From Icerya purchasi (taxonomy: Eukaryota > Arthropoda > Insecta > Hemiptera > Monophlebidae): 64,000 bases of DNA. The notes beneath the pieces were generated by a model. That model worked only from the letters and a program-made list of their open reading frames with translations, did not search any database and was not told where the DNA came from. How positions within the stretch are numbered: position 1 is the stretch's first letter; each line of letters begins with the position of its first letter. The stretch is from positions 538,874,315-538,938,314 of the forward strand of contig CM077115.1 of the NCBI GenBank assembly GCA_039619475.1, read 5' to 3'. Positions 45,275 to 57,653 of the stretch are shown here, piece by piece. The translations under genes were made by a program, and so were the position numbers.

Positions 45275-46640
45275 CAAATAAAAATCAATAATTCACGAAC
45301 GGCTTTACTTATAATCTTCAAATTTGGAACATAAATTACAATTAAAACGATCTATAACTTAAAGATGACCGATTAACCTGGGCAGCAAAAAACCAAAAAA
45401 ACCGCCGAGAATATATAATATGCTACATATCCCCCCCCCCCCCCAAAAAAAAAACAAAAGTCACTTAAAAAATCATAACTCGTCACCCAATAAACCTATA
45501 ACGCTGAAATTTAAAATATAAACTAAAATGCAGGAATATTTTCATAAAATCATGTAAAGTTACCGTAAAGTTCAAAAAAGCGCGAAAAATGACGTGTCTC
45601 CTCCTAGCGCCGCGAATATTACAGCTAAAAATTTCAAACGCGGTTAAAAATATGCGCTTCTCCACGTATATTTCTCTAGTTTGGAACATCAGAGTTTCCA
45701 GCTTTAAAATTGGACCCTCGGGTCGTCGACAGCTCGAGATTTTGGAAAAAAACGATATATTATTGAAACGATCGCTATTTGTCGAGAACGAAACCGCATT
45801 TCATTTCCTTAACAAAAGTTTCAAAGTTGCTGTAAAGCTCAAAAAAGCGCGAAAAAACGCGTGTCTCCTAGCGCCAGGAATATTATAACTAAAAATTTTA
45901 AACTTGGATAAAAAGAAGTACTTCCACGTATATTTCTGTAATTTGGAACATTCAGGTTAAAAATAAAATTCCGGGGCTTCAAAAGCTCAAAATTTTTGCA
46001 AAAAAATACTTTTTTTCCGGGGGCATGTAATATATGGTTTGAAAGATCGCTATTTATCGAGAATAAATCCTTATATCATTTTCTTTACCAAAACATTCAA
46101 AGTTGTCGAAAAGTTCAAAAAAGCGCGAAAAATGATGCACCCCCCCTTAGCACCGCGAGTATTATAGCTGCAAATTTTGAACACTGTTAAATAAAGGTCT
46201 CCAGCTGTAAAATTAGACCCTCAAGGCGCCAAAGCTCAAAATTTTGAAAAAAAATATTTTTTTTTTACCGGGCATGCGATATATTATTAGAAAGATCGCT
46301 ATTTTCGGGAACGAACCCATATTTCATTTTCTTAACGAAACTTTCAAAGTTGCCGAAAAGTTCAAAAAAACAAAAAAAATTACGTGCTTCCCCCCCAGCT
46401 TCACGAATATTACAGCTAAAAATTTTGAACGCGGCTAGAAACATGCTCATCCCCTTATATTTCTCTAGTTTGGAACATCTGTATGTCCAGTTTTAAAATT
46501 GGACCCCTGGTGCGCCGAAAATTCGAAATTTTGAAGAAAAAAAAACTGTTTTCCTAAGTCATGTTATATACTGTTGGAAGGATCGCTACCTGTCGGGAAA
46601 GAAACCGTATTTCATTTTCTTAGCGGAACTTTCGCATTTT
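45275..46640 (+). repeat. Repeat family R, copy B, with ~4 tandem units
   Basis: 45275-45530 matches 48835-49075 (AAAAATCAATAA, AACCGCCGAGAATAT against AACCGCCAAGAATAT). It then carries about four units, each with CGCGAATATTACAGCTAAAA, GTTTGGAACAT, and GATCGCTATTTGTCGAGAAC; anchors at 45773, 46048, 46297 and 46584 give spacing of 275, 249 and 287. Open frames in different units (45589-45888, 45996-46190, 46244-46438) are by-products. A poly-C run at 45430-45444 is notable. Confidence 0.8.
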
Positions 46641-47235
46641 CTCCGTTATCTTCAAGTTCGCAGTAGTGATTATTTCATCGTCCGTGAAAAATTCGTTTTC
46701 AAGTCCTTTGTCACTTTTTGATATCTGTTCCGCTACGTCCCACAGCTGCATTCGGTTTCCACCTGGTAGTGACAGCAGATCGTGTAGAATTACTTCATTT
46801 TCAATTTCTTCGTTCTCTTAATCGCTGCTATCTTTGACCAGATTTTCTATATCAGGCGAAAGTTTTCTCCACGATTTCACAAAGTTAGAAGAAGGAGCTT
46901 CTTCAAACGCATTAGTCAGCATAAAAATTACATCCTTCGTGTTTTAATTTTTTTCACGTTTTTCAAGAGAGGCAAGTTTTCATCCTCATTCTTCTTCTTC
47001 TTCTTTATCGCAGTTCGATTCCGAACGTCGTGACCTTTCATGCAGCCCTAAGAACGATGTTTTGACACGCATCACGATCCCATAATTAAGTAAAATTTCA
47101 GAAAGAAACTTACGACGATACCGTTTTTTTCCCAACTCTCTATTACTCTTTAGCCCATTGGCCGTACCATGCTGATAACATTTGCAAGCAAAAACATTAT
47201 TTTTACGCCACCCACGTCATTCAGTATAAAGGTCG
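46640..47235 (-). pseudogene. Tigger/pogo-type transposase, C-terminal part
   Basis: Minus strand from about 47235: ILNDVGGVKIMFLLANVISM, then VRPMG and RVIES correspond to the VK..FLPPNVTSL.QPMDQGVIE hallmark of Tigger/jerky-type DDE enzymes. Further on FMLTNAFEEAPSSNFVKSWR, KLSPDIENL, LLSLPGG and FFTDDEI match the typical C-terminus (A....W..V....L..SWRKL; DDEI). Several key positions are altered (QPMDQ reads RPMG-stop). Related proteins cut at TA and share CENP-B ancestry. Frames are broken in at least two places; the N-terminal DNA-binding domain is not present. Confidence 0.78.
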
Positions 47236-48284
47236 CATTATCCTGTTTTAATTCTGTGGAATATGTCATCTAGGTACTAGCTACTGTGTATACAATATTC
47301 ACTGAAAGGAAAAGAGGAAGAGAAGAGAGAAAAAGAACTATGTTCCAGAGATGGGCCAGTTAAATCCGGAGACCGGTTGAGAAGGGTTTTACTGTATCTA
47401 TTTCAAAGCAGTTTTTCACATACTATCCATGGCGCCAAATGGATGACGCTCTCGTTAGTACATATATTGGAAGGGATCGAATGAGTTTGAAAAAAAAAAA
47501 AAATCAAATTACTCTTCTTTGTTATTGGTCGGGATAGGCAATCATCGACCACCATAAGATTAACTGCAATGGTCACATGTAGAAAGGCGGGAGCAGATGG
47601 CAAAGGATTCCAGAAAGATTTTTTCACGGTGTCAGTCGCTGTTTACATTCGAAAGATGTAATTCTCCGTTTTTAGCTAGTCATTGTTTTTTGCCTTGCTT
47701 TGGACATTTGTCCATTTGGAGACTTTCTACAAGTTATAGTTTGGATGCAGGAAAGCATATCCGTCGGAGCCAAAGGTTACCCAGCTTTTGAATTGCGGTT
47801 GTTAAAAAATCCGTATTAGTAAAAGTATTGTTCGCGGTTATCGCTTAAGTTTAACTAATAAATGAAAAATTAGCGAAGTCATCGACGTTGCAACAGCAAC
47901 GAATTCCATTGAATCCTGTCGCCATCAGATTCGCCGCCGACAACAGTGGTAAGTACGCTTTTTTATTCACAATATTGATAATTATTCGTCGGTTCATATT
48001 ATTTGGTTTTTGTGTTTTTAGCGGTCGACTGGTGCAGAGAGAGATTGATGTAGGTGCATTTTTCATTAATATACTACATACAAAATTCAAATAATATTAA
48101 TTTTGTTATAATAAAATAGTTAACTATTCCTTTGTGCGTAATAAAAACGAAATAACTATTAATATTACAATGGTTTTATTTTACAATTTTTCCTTATATT
48201 TGTAGACAAATGGGACCGTAAAGGCGAAACGAATTATCTTAACAGTGTAAAGGCTGTATCAATAAAAAGGTTTTTAAAGAACGA
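47236..48284. other. No confirmed gene; candidate small intron
   Basis: Includes a candidate 73-nt intron with strong signals, ACAGTG|GTAAGTAC at 47949 and TTTTTGTGTTTTTAG ending at 48021. The upstream frame AKSSTLQQQRIPLN...FAADNS would join to AVDWCRERLM-stop. Too short to recognise. 47403-47627 and other frames are unsupported. Confidence 0.35.
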
Positions 48285-50055
48285 AATACTTTTTGTATAA
48301 CAACTTTAGTTTTAAGTAACGTGGTTTGCTAAACTAGCAGCCAGAAATGACTGGTTGTATTTTAATTTGCGCTTTTCATCAGTTTTTTTTTTACCTGAAC
48401 CTCTATACATTTCAAACTTAATCCTGATTCATTTTTCTGCAAAAACCCCTCTGTAGGTCCAGATCTATCTAAATATCGATGTTCATAAAATTTGCAAAAA
48501 TATAAACAAGTAGGTCGTGTTAGATGAAAGCCTTTTGTTTTGTTTCGAGTAAAAGCATATCCATTTAAAGCTTTATTTAAGTGTAAGATGATGTTTAAAC
48601 ATTAAAAAAAAAAAAACAATAAACAGCCACTGTTTATTTATGTTACATTGAATGGCTTGCAAATAGCAGTAATTTACTTTTGGATTTTCAAACCCATTCA
48701 ATTCCTTCCAATATTTATTAACCAGGATGCCATTCTTTCAGCGCCATGGATAGTATGTGAAACAAGAAATTGCTAAATATATATTTTTTTTAATTACGCG
48801 AATTGAAATTTACTTTATCTGTAGTATTAAATAAAAATCAATAACTTACGAAAGATTTGACTTATAGACTTAAAAATTAGATCACAAATTACAATTAAAA
48901 TTCTTTTAAGGCGATCGATAACTTCAAACACGCCGCTCTGGGGTGACAAAGATCCCAAAAAAAACCGCCAAGAATATTTAGTATGTAATTTAAAACGGCC
49001 TCTAAAATTATTCTTAAAAAATTCATAACTCATCATCAGATAACCCTTTAAAAATGAAATTCAAGTTATAAAACAGAAGCCCTTTCGTAAAATGAAATAA
49101 TTACGGTTAAAAAATTATTTAAACCCCTCTTTTAGGCCGAAAACAGCAAAAAAAAAGGATGATCATGTAAGTAACAGCTCGAGTAAAAAGATTGAGGAAA
49201 CTAAAACGAATCGCAAACATTTTTATAAAGGACCACTTTACAGAAAAACTATAGTTGAGCTTATAACTTTATGTTTAGGCCCCCGGGCGAAGGCTTGAAA
49301 GTTTTGAAAAAATTATTCTTTTTCCCGTGTGTGTAGTGTATTGATGGAAAGATCGGCATTTATTAAGAACGGAACCGTATTTCGATTATCTAACAAAACT
49401 TTCGATATTTGGTGAAAAGTTAAAAAAAGTGAAAAAATTACGTATTAACCCACACCTTCCTCGTGTACATTAACAATTTTGAACCAAGTTAAAAATACGC
49501 GCATCTTTGTACATTTCTCAAGTATGGAGCACTCGGGTTTTCAACTTTCAAATTACACACGCAAGGCGCCGAAGGCTCAACATTTTTGAAAATACTATTT
49601 TTTCGGGGCATGTGATATGTCAGTGGATTGATGATTGATCGCTATTTGTCCAGACGAAACCGTATCTAGTTTCCTTAACGATAGCCTAGTTGCTAGAGCG
49701 CTTGATTTCCGTTACATAGGTCACGCGTTCGATCCCGAGCGACGACAGAACTTATTACACGAATTAAGTAAGTATTCGCTAATAATCACGTAGAACGCAA
49801 TGACACACCACCACGTACAACACCATATGCTTGCTAGGTCAGTACACAGCGGACACACACGGGACAGCACTTGTATATCGATAAATCAAAGGATTACTAT
49901 CAGTTCCGAATGTAGTCTTGCGTGTGTACACTCGCGTTGTGTATAACAATTACCTAGTACACTACCTATATCTGTACAGTTGAGATGTACGAATAAGTAG
50001 TCGCCGACGCTCAGGAATTAAGTATGGCAGTGTAAAGAAACAAGCGAAACTTCCA
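48285..50055 (+). repeat. Repeat family R, copy C (both halves), split by a SINE
   Basis: The 5' half matches copy A (34262-34995), the 3' half matches copy B, including about two diverged tandem units (GATCGGCATTTATTAAGAACGG at about 49350; GATCGCTATTTGTCCAGACG at about 49635). The SINE (49677-50033) interrupts the conserved TTAACGAAACTTTCAAAGTT stretch; CGAAACTTCCAAAGTT resumes at 50043. This copy links A and B as one family. Confidence 0.75.
49677..50033 (+). mobile_element. tRNA-derived SINE, copy 2 (longest)
   Basis: Head ATAGCCTAGTTGCTAGAGCG with box B CGTTCGATCCCGAG, body matching copy 1 through CAGTTCCGAATGTAGTCTTG, then a 3' module GAGATGTACGAATAAGTAGT, CGCCGACGCTCAGGAATTAA and a TAAAGAAA-type end. 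The 3' module recurs alone at 57994-58055. Flanks suggest a short ACGA/GCGA duplication. Confidence 0.82.
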
Positions 50056-52690
50056 AAGTTCCCTCAACCTGGCAGCAGCGTCGTCACTTGTCTGAAGCTC
50101 GTTGGTTGTCAACCATGCTACTTTCCTAGACCGAAGTCGTGTAGATGGAATATCTATGATCAATTATTCCACGTGAGGGTGCGTGCTATCGTATTTAGCC
50201 CATTCTCGCTTTAATGTCTCTTCTCTGCGGATGAATAATGGAAATGTGTTTGCAGCACGGTGAGCCACATAATGGGGGTTGATTTCAGTGTATTGGTAAC
50301 TAAGCGTAGTGCTGTATTTAGTTGTATATCAATTTTCTTTGTCTGCGAACTAACCAGCCAAACTGGGCAACAGTATTCTGCGACAGTACCGGTGTAGCAG
50401 TCCTGTCTTTGCTCCCCATGCTCTACCTGCAAGGCGAGCGATAAAGTTTACTCTTGTCTTCACTTTTTGAGCTACTTTCTCTAAGTTCTCTTTGTATGTG
50501 AGTTTTCGATCTAAGGTAACGCCAAGGTATTTTGACATTGGATTAAAAGGCAAGTCTTCACCGTTGTTCTTAACACTTATTTTAGCTTTTGCCATGTGTG
50601 AGTTAAGATGGAAAACCGAGGTTTCTGTTTTTAATGGGTTTAATACGAGTCTCCATTTAGCACAGTACTCGCCCATTCTGTGTAAATCCTTTGTGAGTAT
50701 ATCCTCGCCTTACTTTAAGTTTTTTCTCAGAACTACAAGTGCTATGTCATTTGCGTACTGGAATACCTCCGCTTGAAAGACCGGTAGATCATGGACGTAT
50801 AACTTAAATAGCACGGGTGCCAACACTAAACCTTGTGGAAGGTCATCTATGTTTCGCCAACGATTGTGTTCATGACCCGTATACACTGCAAATCTTCTGT
50901 CAGTTAACATATATCCAAGTAGCGTCATCATTTTACGACAGGGTATTACGTGGTCTATTTTCAGAAGCAAGCCTTCTCACCAAACTGTTTCGTAGGCGGC
51001 TGTGAGATCGATAAAAACTGCGTTTATCTTTAGACATTTTTGAAAACCAGATTCGGTAAACGTAGTTAAAGCCACAACTTGGTGGCAACATGATCTTCCT
51101 GAACAGAAGCCAGCTTGAAATTGTGGAAGTATTTTGTCTATTATAGGGGCAATTCTTTGATGTATAAGTCGTTCGAGTAGCTTGTAAACTGTGCTGAGAA
51201 GCAATATTGGTCTATAATGTGTCGGATCTTTTCCTTCCACGCCAGGCTTTTTAATAGCAATAACTTTGGATTTTTTAAAAATCGCAGGTAATTGGCCAGT
51301 CACAAGTATGCGGTTTAACAGTTTTAGTGAGAAACGTTTCTAGTTTCTACTCCAAAGTGTTTGATAAATTCCGGGTGTATGTTATCTAGTCCTGCGGATT
51401 TTCTGTTTCTAATTAATGTGATATCAATTCTGGCATATCGAACGGTTTTTGCTTTTCTTAGCTTTCGTTTTACTTTTACTGACTGTTGTTTGTCGAGTTT
51501 GATTTTGCTTATTTTTAGAAGTCTTTCTACTATTTATTTTATTTTAACGCTATTATCGACTTTCGTGCTGTCTGTTCCAAGCCTTCTCAGTAGCTGCTGC
51601 GCTTTCCTGCTCGAGTATGTGAAGTCTAGACCTTCGACAGTATTCACCCATTTCTTCTGTTGTTGTTCGTTCAGTTGGTGCATGAGTTCATTTGTGGTTT
51701 CCGGGTCGCCAATCTTTTTGAATTTGTTGTATAAATCTTCACCTAAGTTTATTCCAGCCTGAAACGTAATTTTTCATGAAGCCTCTTGGGGTATTGTTTT
51801 TAGCACAATGAATTACTATTTTTGTAAACTGGTCGTAGTTGTTTACTTCTGGTTCGATTTCTATTATCTCCTTTTCCAGCTCAGATGTGAATTTTTTCTA
51901 ATTAGCTTTAGCAATATTCCATCTTGGTTTGTTTATGGACTTAACAGCGGGTATCTCCACCTCTGTGGTTATTAACACCCGTGCATGTTTGCTATTCGGA
52001 AATCTAGATTCAATCTATCTGTTTATGTGATATATATTTTTTATAGGTTTTGTGTGGGGATGCAAAGGTCTGGATTATACAATTTGTTCCACCGTGCTCA
52101 GTAAAACGTACCTGGGTCTTAATCGTTATATGCTAGCTTAAAGTCATTCGCTCCCATTCATTCAAGTCCATTTTCACCTTCCACATTGTATCCCCAACAT
52201 TGAGAATGGCTATTAAGGTCTCCGGCATAAATTGACATTCTGCTTTCAAAAACTGGTAGCGGTGGGGTGAGCCACTGGGCATTTGGAGGTTCGTACACAT
52301 TTATAATGGAGTTTCCTTCAACTTCAATAGCAATTACAAATACATTGTTTTCGGACGCCATGTGCATCAGTATGTAGGAGATGACTGAGTTTTTAATGTA
52401 AGTAATAACTCCGTATTGCCTATGATGGACTGCGGCCACTAGTGCGAAGTTGGTAATTTTCCCCCTTTGGAACAGTTCCCTGTCTGAAACTGTATGCGTT
52501 TCTTGCGGAGTGTGATATATACCTTATCGGCATATTTTCTCTCGAGGTATTCAGCTCTGCTGATTCCTTCTACATTAAGTTGAAGAGTACGGAGGTCAGT
52601 CCCGAACTTCGACGTCAGACTGCCCTGAAAAGAGCTATTTCGGTTATATGCAATCATTATCTTGTTCGCATCTTCTTCTAATAATTTATT
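50056..52690 (-). pseudogene. Jockey-clade LINE ORF2 (endonuclease + RT), decayed
   Basis: Minus strand from 52657: TLQLNVEGISRAEYLERKYA (endonuclease start), then VVITYIKN-like, INVYEPPNAQW and IYAGDLNSHSQCWGYN (residues of the APE-like core, with GDLN). RT follows: TGQLPAIFKKSKVIAIKKPG, THYRPILLLSTVYKLLERLI, QFQAGFCSGRSC, NAVFIDLTAAYETVW, DDLPQGLVLAPVLF, and YANDIALV where YADD is expected: the second Asp-pair position is Asn. The C-terminus shows KTETSVFHLN, KYLGVTLDRKLTY and RAWGAKTGLL. At least six frame breaks. The element's 3' end lies about 50056, next to repeat R. Confidence 0.88.
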
Positions 52691-53097
52691 TTATTTTTCT
52701 TCGCGTAATTGTAGCGGCAGGGTTAGCCGAAATCAATGATAAATCACTGTACTCGTTTCTAGGGGCGCTAGAGCATTTACACAGCGGTTATCGCTAAAAA
52801 AAAGTTCTGCATTTCGTGGTGGTCTCTGCAGCGCTACCAAGAAGGAACTGAAAAGTACAGTGCTAATGTCCGTGTCAAATATTTTTATTGTCATCGAGAT
52901 GGGATTTTCCGCAACATGGCCACCCATTATCGTAAACGACTTCTCTAATAAGATCAATTGTGTTGGTCCTTCCCAAATAATTTGTAAAGAGCCAACACTG
53001 GGAATAATTAATATCACGTATATTAGCACTCACAGTGAGTATGGTGATAATATGGGACGCATAAATCTAACAAAGGAGAAAAAAATTAGGATTGCTG

Positions 53098-54591
53098 GTA
53101 ATACAAAATCCGTTGAATAATTTTTAGCTGTCTATCTATCTATCTAATATTTTTAAACGAGCAATAATTTTGTGTGCATATATAGGGAGATTAGGCTAAC
53201 TTATCCCACTAGAGATTGCCTACACCCAGCAGTGGGTTGATATGGGCGTTTTGATATATATATATATATAAACTTATTTCGCGCATCTCGGAAACAGCTC
53301 TAACAATTTGGATGAAATTTGCACACTAGGAGTATTTTGGGCCAATAAATCGATTTGTCAAGGTCTAATCCATGGCAAATTCGGTTTTGCGAATTATAAA
53401 TGAATTTTAATGTTTTCAGTATGATACGAATCAGGGTAGATGGCGCGATCTTTCGACAACGATCTAATAGATAATTTATTCTGCCATTAGTGTTATTTTT
53501 TGATTTACAACTGTCGTCGATTGTTGGCTTTGATAGTGTCTTTCGGTTCGGTAGGCGGCGGAGTCAATACTGGTAGTGCAAAGCAATAAAACATATGGCG
53601 GCAAAACATGGGAGCGGATAATTCCAGATACCTGGAAACGGCCAGGAATGAATAGGCAAAAAAAAAAGGCATCGGCCTTGGTTCTCGGCCGATCAGCGGG
53701 CGGTCACATGATGGCGGTTCGAAAATCATGCGCTACACTTGCACTAAAAATATATATATATAATATAACAAAAAAAAAAAAAAAACGAATCAAAAATATT
53801 GAAACAATCAGTTCGGTTATTATTTTTTTTATGTTAATTTTATATTTAAATAAGAAAAAAAAACTGTTTTTTAATAAGTACTAAACAAAAAGAGAAAAAG
53901 AAAATCGGTTAATAAACAAACGAGAACTTTGCGTATTTATATACAGATATTAAATGTTTTGCGTATTTATATATTTGTTCGTGAAAGTGAATTATACTAG
54001 GGAATATGTTGTGCACATTTTAAAAACCCCCCTTATGTGCAGTATACCCTTATTACTTTTTGCAGTGATCAAGTCGGAAATTTTTTCCAATTAGTTGGAA
54101 AACAGCTGATCACAGATAAAATTACAAGACGCTTTTTATTTGTTTTTATAACGAATAAACCCCGATAGAGATAAAGCTGACGACCCTGTATACCTAAAAT
54201 TTAATTTTTCTAATAAAAAACCCATAGAAATAGATTCATAAAAATCAATGTGTACAGTGTCATTGAAAACATTTCCAACCATCCGGAAAGTGAATTCCAA
54301 AGACCTCTACACTTTTGTTGCGTTCAGTATTGAAAATCAAAGTTGTATGGAAAGAGGCTTTAACTTTATAAATGTGTTCATAAATTAGTTTTAAAATATG
54401 TTATGTTTTGTGAATACATGTATAAGATTAAAATAAAGTTAAGAAGTTACAAAAAAAAATACCGAGCAAAGCTCGGTCGCCCAGCTGCTTTATTTATAAT
54501 ACGTGCAATAACCATTGGTCCAGTTGAAATGTACATGTAATTTTTTATGTCCATTGAGGTTGTTGTATATTAAAATTTAATTATTTTTTAG
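53098..54591 (+). other. Predicted MULE intron containing repeat fragments
   Basis: Donor GGTAATAC and acceptor TTATTTTTTAG join GCT-G with GA-AAA, restoring the family-typical IAG...GVPFDVIL connection in frame. Within it lie an RTE-like 3' tail (53160-53275), (TA)n tracts, a GC-richer strip 53600-53720, poly-A at 53770-53784 and AGCAAAGCTCGG at 54463. The 1494-nt length probably reflects later insertions. Confidence 0.6.
53160..53275 (+). mobile_element. RTE-type LINE 3' tail fragment
   Basis: GCCTACACCCAGCAGTGGGTTGATATGGGC followed by a TA-repeat tail is the well-known 3' terminal style of insect RTE elements (CCCAGCAGTGGG.TATGGGC plus simple repeat). It differs from the RTE at 4051-7601, so a second RTE family is represented. 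(TCTA)n precedes it at 53131-53147. Confidence 0.6.
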
Positions 54592-55574
54592 GAAAAATGA
54601 ACGAAGGCGTACCATTTGATGTAATATTGGATCAGTTTCGTGATAGCATTTCTACATGCAATATTCAATCTCCAAATTGCATTGACCGTGAAGCAAGATC
54701 TCAGAAATATGTAATTCCGAGACTTAAAATTTAAACCAACGGAAAAACTATATAAACGATGCAGTTAATGTTGATTTATGGTATAAAAAAGTAAATGCTG
54801 TTGGTCAGCTTTTAAGTCCCCTTATGTTTTATGAAAAACAAGAAGAAACAAATGATGAAGGATTAGATAAAAATGATATTATGTTCATTATAGCAAACGA
54901 GTTTCAGAGAAAAATGTTAATTAAATTTGGAAATAATATAATTTGTACGGATACCACTCATGAAGTCAATCAATATGATTTTCATTTAACTACAATTGTG
55001 GTTGTTGATGAGTTTGGTTCGGGAGTGCCTGTTACATATTGAATTTCAAATAAAAAGCATACTAAAAATTTTAAAATTTTATATAAAAAATTAAAAGAAC
55101 ACAACGAAATAGGAATATTACATCCAAAAGTTTTTATGACTGATGATGATGAAGCATTCTATAATGTAATGGGCCCTGTGCCCCATCGTTTATGTTCATG
55201 GCATGTGGACCGAACTTGGAGGCGAAATATTATAAGTAAAATGGCAAATCAAGAAAAGCGTGCAATGATTTATAATGTATTAAGAGCAATATTACGGGAA
55301 GTTTTTTTAAAACAAACTATAGAGGATCCTGATACGAAAACATTTGGAGAATATTGTTTAAATTATTATTTCCAGAGAGCTGCTTTATGGGTAAACTGCC
55401 ATCGAAAAGGTTGTGGCATAGACACAGCTATGCGACTAGAATCGTTTCATAAAATTATTAAATATTTTTTTTTTTTTTATATATACATTGCATCATAACC
55501 GGCGATGAGGGTATACAAAATATAACTTGTTGTTCGTTCTATTTACACAGAAAAAAAAAATAAAAGACTAGACA

Positions 55575-55825
55575 GATGTATAAATGCACTTAAAAAGCAG
55601 AATAAATAGATTTCGTACGGGACAAGGTAGATGTGCCTACACATTGAACAAATGGAAAATGGTTGCAAGCCCCATGTGCGAATGTGGGGAGCTTCAAACT
55701 TTAGATCATTTATATAGTTGCAAGATCTTTTTTTCAAATAATAATATAATTAATAGACATGATGTGCATAACATCACAAATAGCGCGCTCCAGTGGATAT
55801 CTGGACTCTCGATAGATATTTAAGT
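55575..55825 (+). pseudogene. LINE ORF2 C-terminal fragment inside the MULE
   Basis: SRINRFRTGQGRCAYTLNKW, KMVASPMCECGELQTLDHLY and SALQWISGLSIDI form the C-terminal Cys/His segment of a non-LTR retrotransposon (RFRTGQGRC, CECG..QT.DHL...C, A..W...L). It follows the MULE motif KNKRLDRCINAL with no spacer, and MULE sequence resumes after its stop at 55821. Clade not certain. Confidence 0.65.
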
Positions 55826-56382
55826 TTATTTTCTAGCTTCATACGAACGAACGAACTTAAAAAGTATACGCGTGATTGTTTGTCCCAACGCTTACGAAAA
55901 CAAACTAAACATCAACGTCTCGCTCAAATTCAAAATACGCCAAAAGCTCATCGAAAATCTATAGGTGTTCGAAGTGTAATGAATACAGATAATACAAATG
56001 TATGGTGTTGTACAGTCTGCTTCAAATATAGAGATAAATTATGAAGTTGAATTAATACAGGATGAAATGAAAGTATGTAATAATGGATATCTTTTTATTT
56101 GCAATGAATGCACACCTAAAATTTTCAAACATACTTTTCCTGCGGATGTGTGGATTATTTGATTAAAACTAATATTTGTAAACACATTCGTGTCTACGTA
56201 ACATTTACTTGTAAGTTAAATGCAAAGCAAACTAACCAAAATGATAATTCACATTTTAAACATACTACTAACACGAGTACTTTCGCGAACTATTTTCAAA
56301 AAGTACTTCTACTGTTAGTAATTTAGCTATTGTTCGAAATAAAATAGAAACAATACTCGGATATTTCAGTTCGCATGATGAC

Positions 56383-57653
56383 CAGGGCCGGATTACAGGC
56401 AAATGCCGCTGTGGGCTCAGTAATTTTTGCCGCCCTTGGAATAATTTATAAATTAAGTAATAAAAATTATAATCGAGTAACTGAAGTAACAAAGGACATA
56501 AAAGTTAAAAATTAATTTTTAATTAAAAGTTAAAAAGGTATTCAATTAAAAAATTTCACACATTTTTAAAACATACCTAAATTTTATTATAATTCTATAC
56601 ATACATTATTCTTTCATGTGTCAATTAAAGTTCACAATCTTTTTACGATGCAATTTTAAAGATGCAAATTCATTTATTATATCATCAAAGTTTAAATTCT
56701 TTACTAACTGTTCTTCAATAAATAAAACAGATAAATCATTTAACTCTTTTGGTGGTGAGACATTGTTGTTCTGAAAACATTTTTTAATTCTTTTCATTGT
56801 AGGAAAGGAGCGTTCTTTTGAGCAAATTTTATTCAGCGATAATCTTTCTTTGTGTTTTTTCCCATCATGTTATCATCACGTTATTGTAATTGTGTTTTTT
56901 GTAGTGTTGTTAGAGTTGGTTTACCCCCAGTTACATTCGAGTTTTTACTTTTGTTTGTTAAATGATCACAAAAATTAAATAAAGTGTAATTCATAACATA
57001 TATTATTTTCGCCGTTAGCGTGTTTATTCATCAGATTCAGTATTCAGAATAGTTTCAACAGGTTATGGGCCCAGCACGTTTCCCGCAGTGCCACTCTGCT
57101 TTGAGCACCTTTCATCGTTTGGTACGGCAAAAAATAATATAAATAATTCTTTTCGAAAAATCTTCTAACTTTTGTCATATCAATGAGATACCGCTACTGC
57201 AACATTTGTGAATTTTCAGTTTTTCTTCCAGTCTTGTTTGACCTCTTATTTGTCTCGTGCATACTTCGAGAATTCCCTTTAACTGCTAATATTATAACCG
57301 TTTCGTATAATAATAAAGAAACGTTCTGGTTTACACTTCGTTAATTTTAAATTCATTTCTCGATTCCCCTGCTTACATGTCATTTGTCTCTATAATCATT
57401 TGGAAATTTTACTTAAATCAATATATTCCCATTTTAACTTTTCTGTACATTAATGCAAGTTAAGGAAATGATTTTATCACATTCTTCTCTTACCCTAATA
57501 TGACTAAAACTCCATAATATGTAACAATATTTTAGAAATTTCAAGTATTTTTCAAAAGAAAAAACTTTTCAATCTCATGCAAATTTGCCGCCTTTCGAAT
57601 TTCGCCGCTGCGGGCTGTAGCCCATTTAAGTCCGTGGTGTAAATCCATGACTG
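56383..57653 (-). mobile_element. hAT element (internally deleted), exact 8-bp target duplication
   Basis: Duplication ATGATGAC at 56375-56382 and 57654-57661; ends CAGGGCCGGATTACAGG and, inverted, CAGTCATGGATTTACACC. 1271 bp. It encodes only the C-terminal dimerisation region of a hAT transposase on the minus strand (next entry). It splits the MULE C-terminal tail between a Met-Met-Thr and the continuation. Confidence 0.88.
56635..56880 (-). pseudogene. hAT transposase C-terminal dimerisation domain
   Basis: Minus strand: KERLSLNKICSKERSFPTMK, RIKKCFQNNNVSPPKELNDL, SVLFIEEQLVKNLNFDDII, NEFASLKLHRKKI, then a stop. This is the hAT C-terminal signature (ERSFS.LKRIK.YLR..M...RLN.L..L.IE......DFD.II..FA..K.R), which mediates transposase dimerisation. 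The short frame is uninterrupted, so this copy is comparatively young. The rest of the enzyme is missing. The style is that of DUF4371/ZMYM-type hATs, the same broad group as the fragments at 1-790 and 61380-62640. Confidence 0.83.

Noticed and set aside
45430..45444. Functional C-tract or i-motif
   Set aside because: Poly-C/poly-G runs occur in many places here (9938, 14152, 18430, 23613, 38700, 58338), often inside repeats; they may be slippage or assembly noise.
45589..46450. Family of small proteins in the repeat R array
   Set aside because: Frames differ between tandem units and stop at different points; there is no shared conserved peptide.
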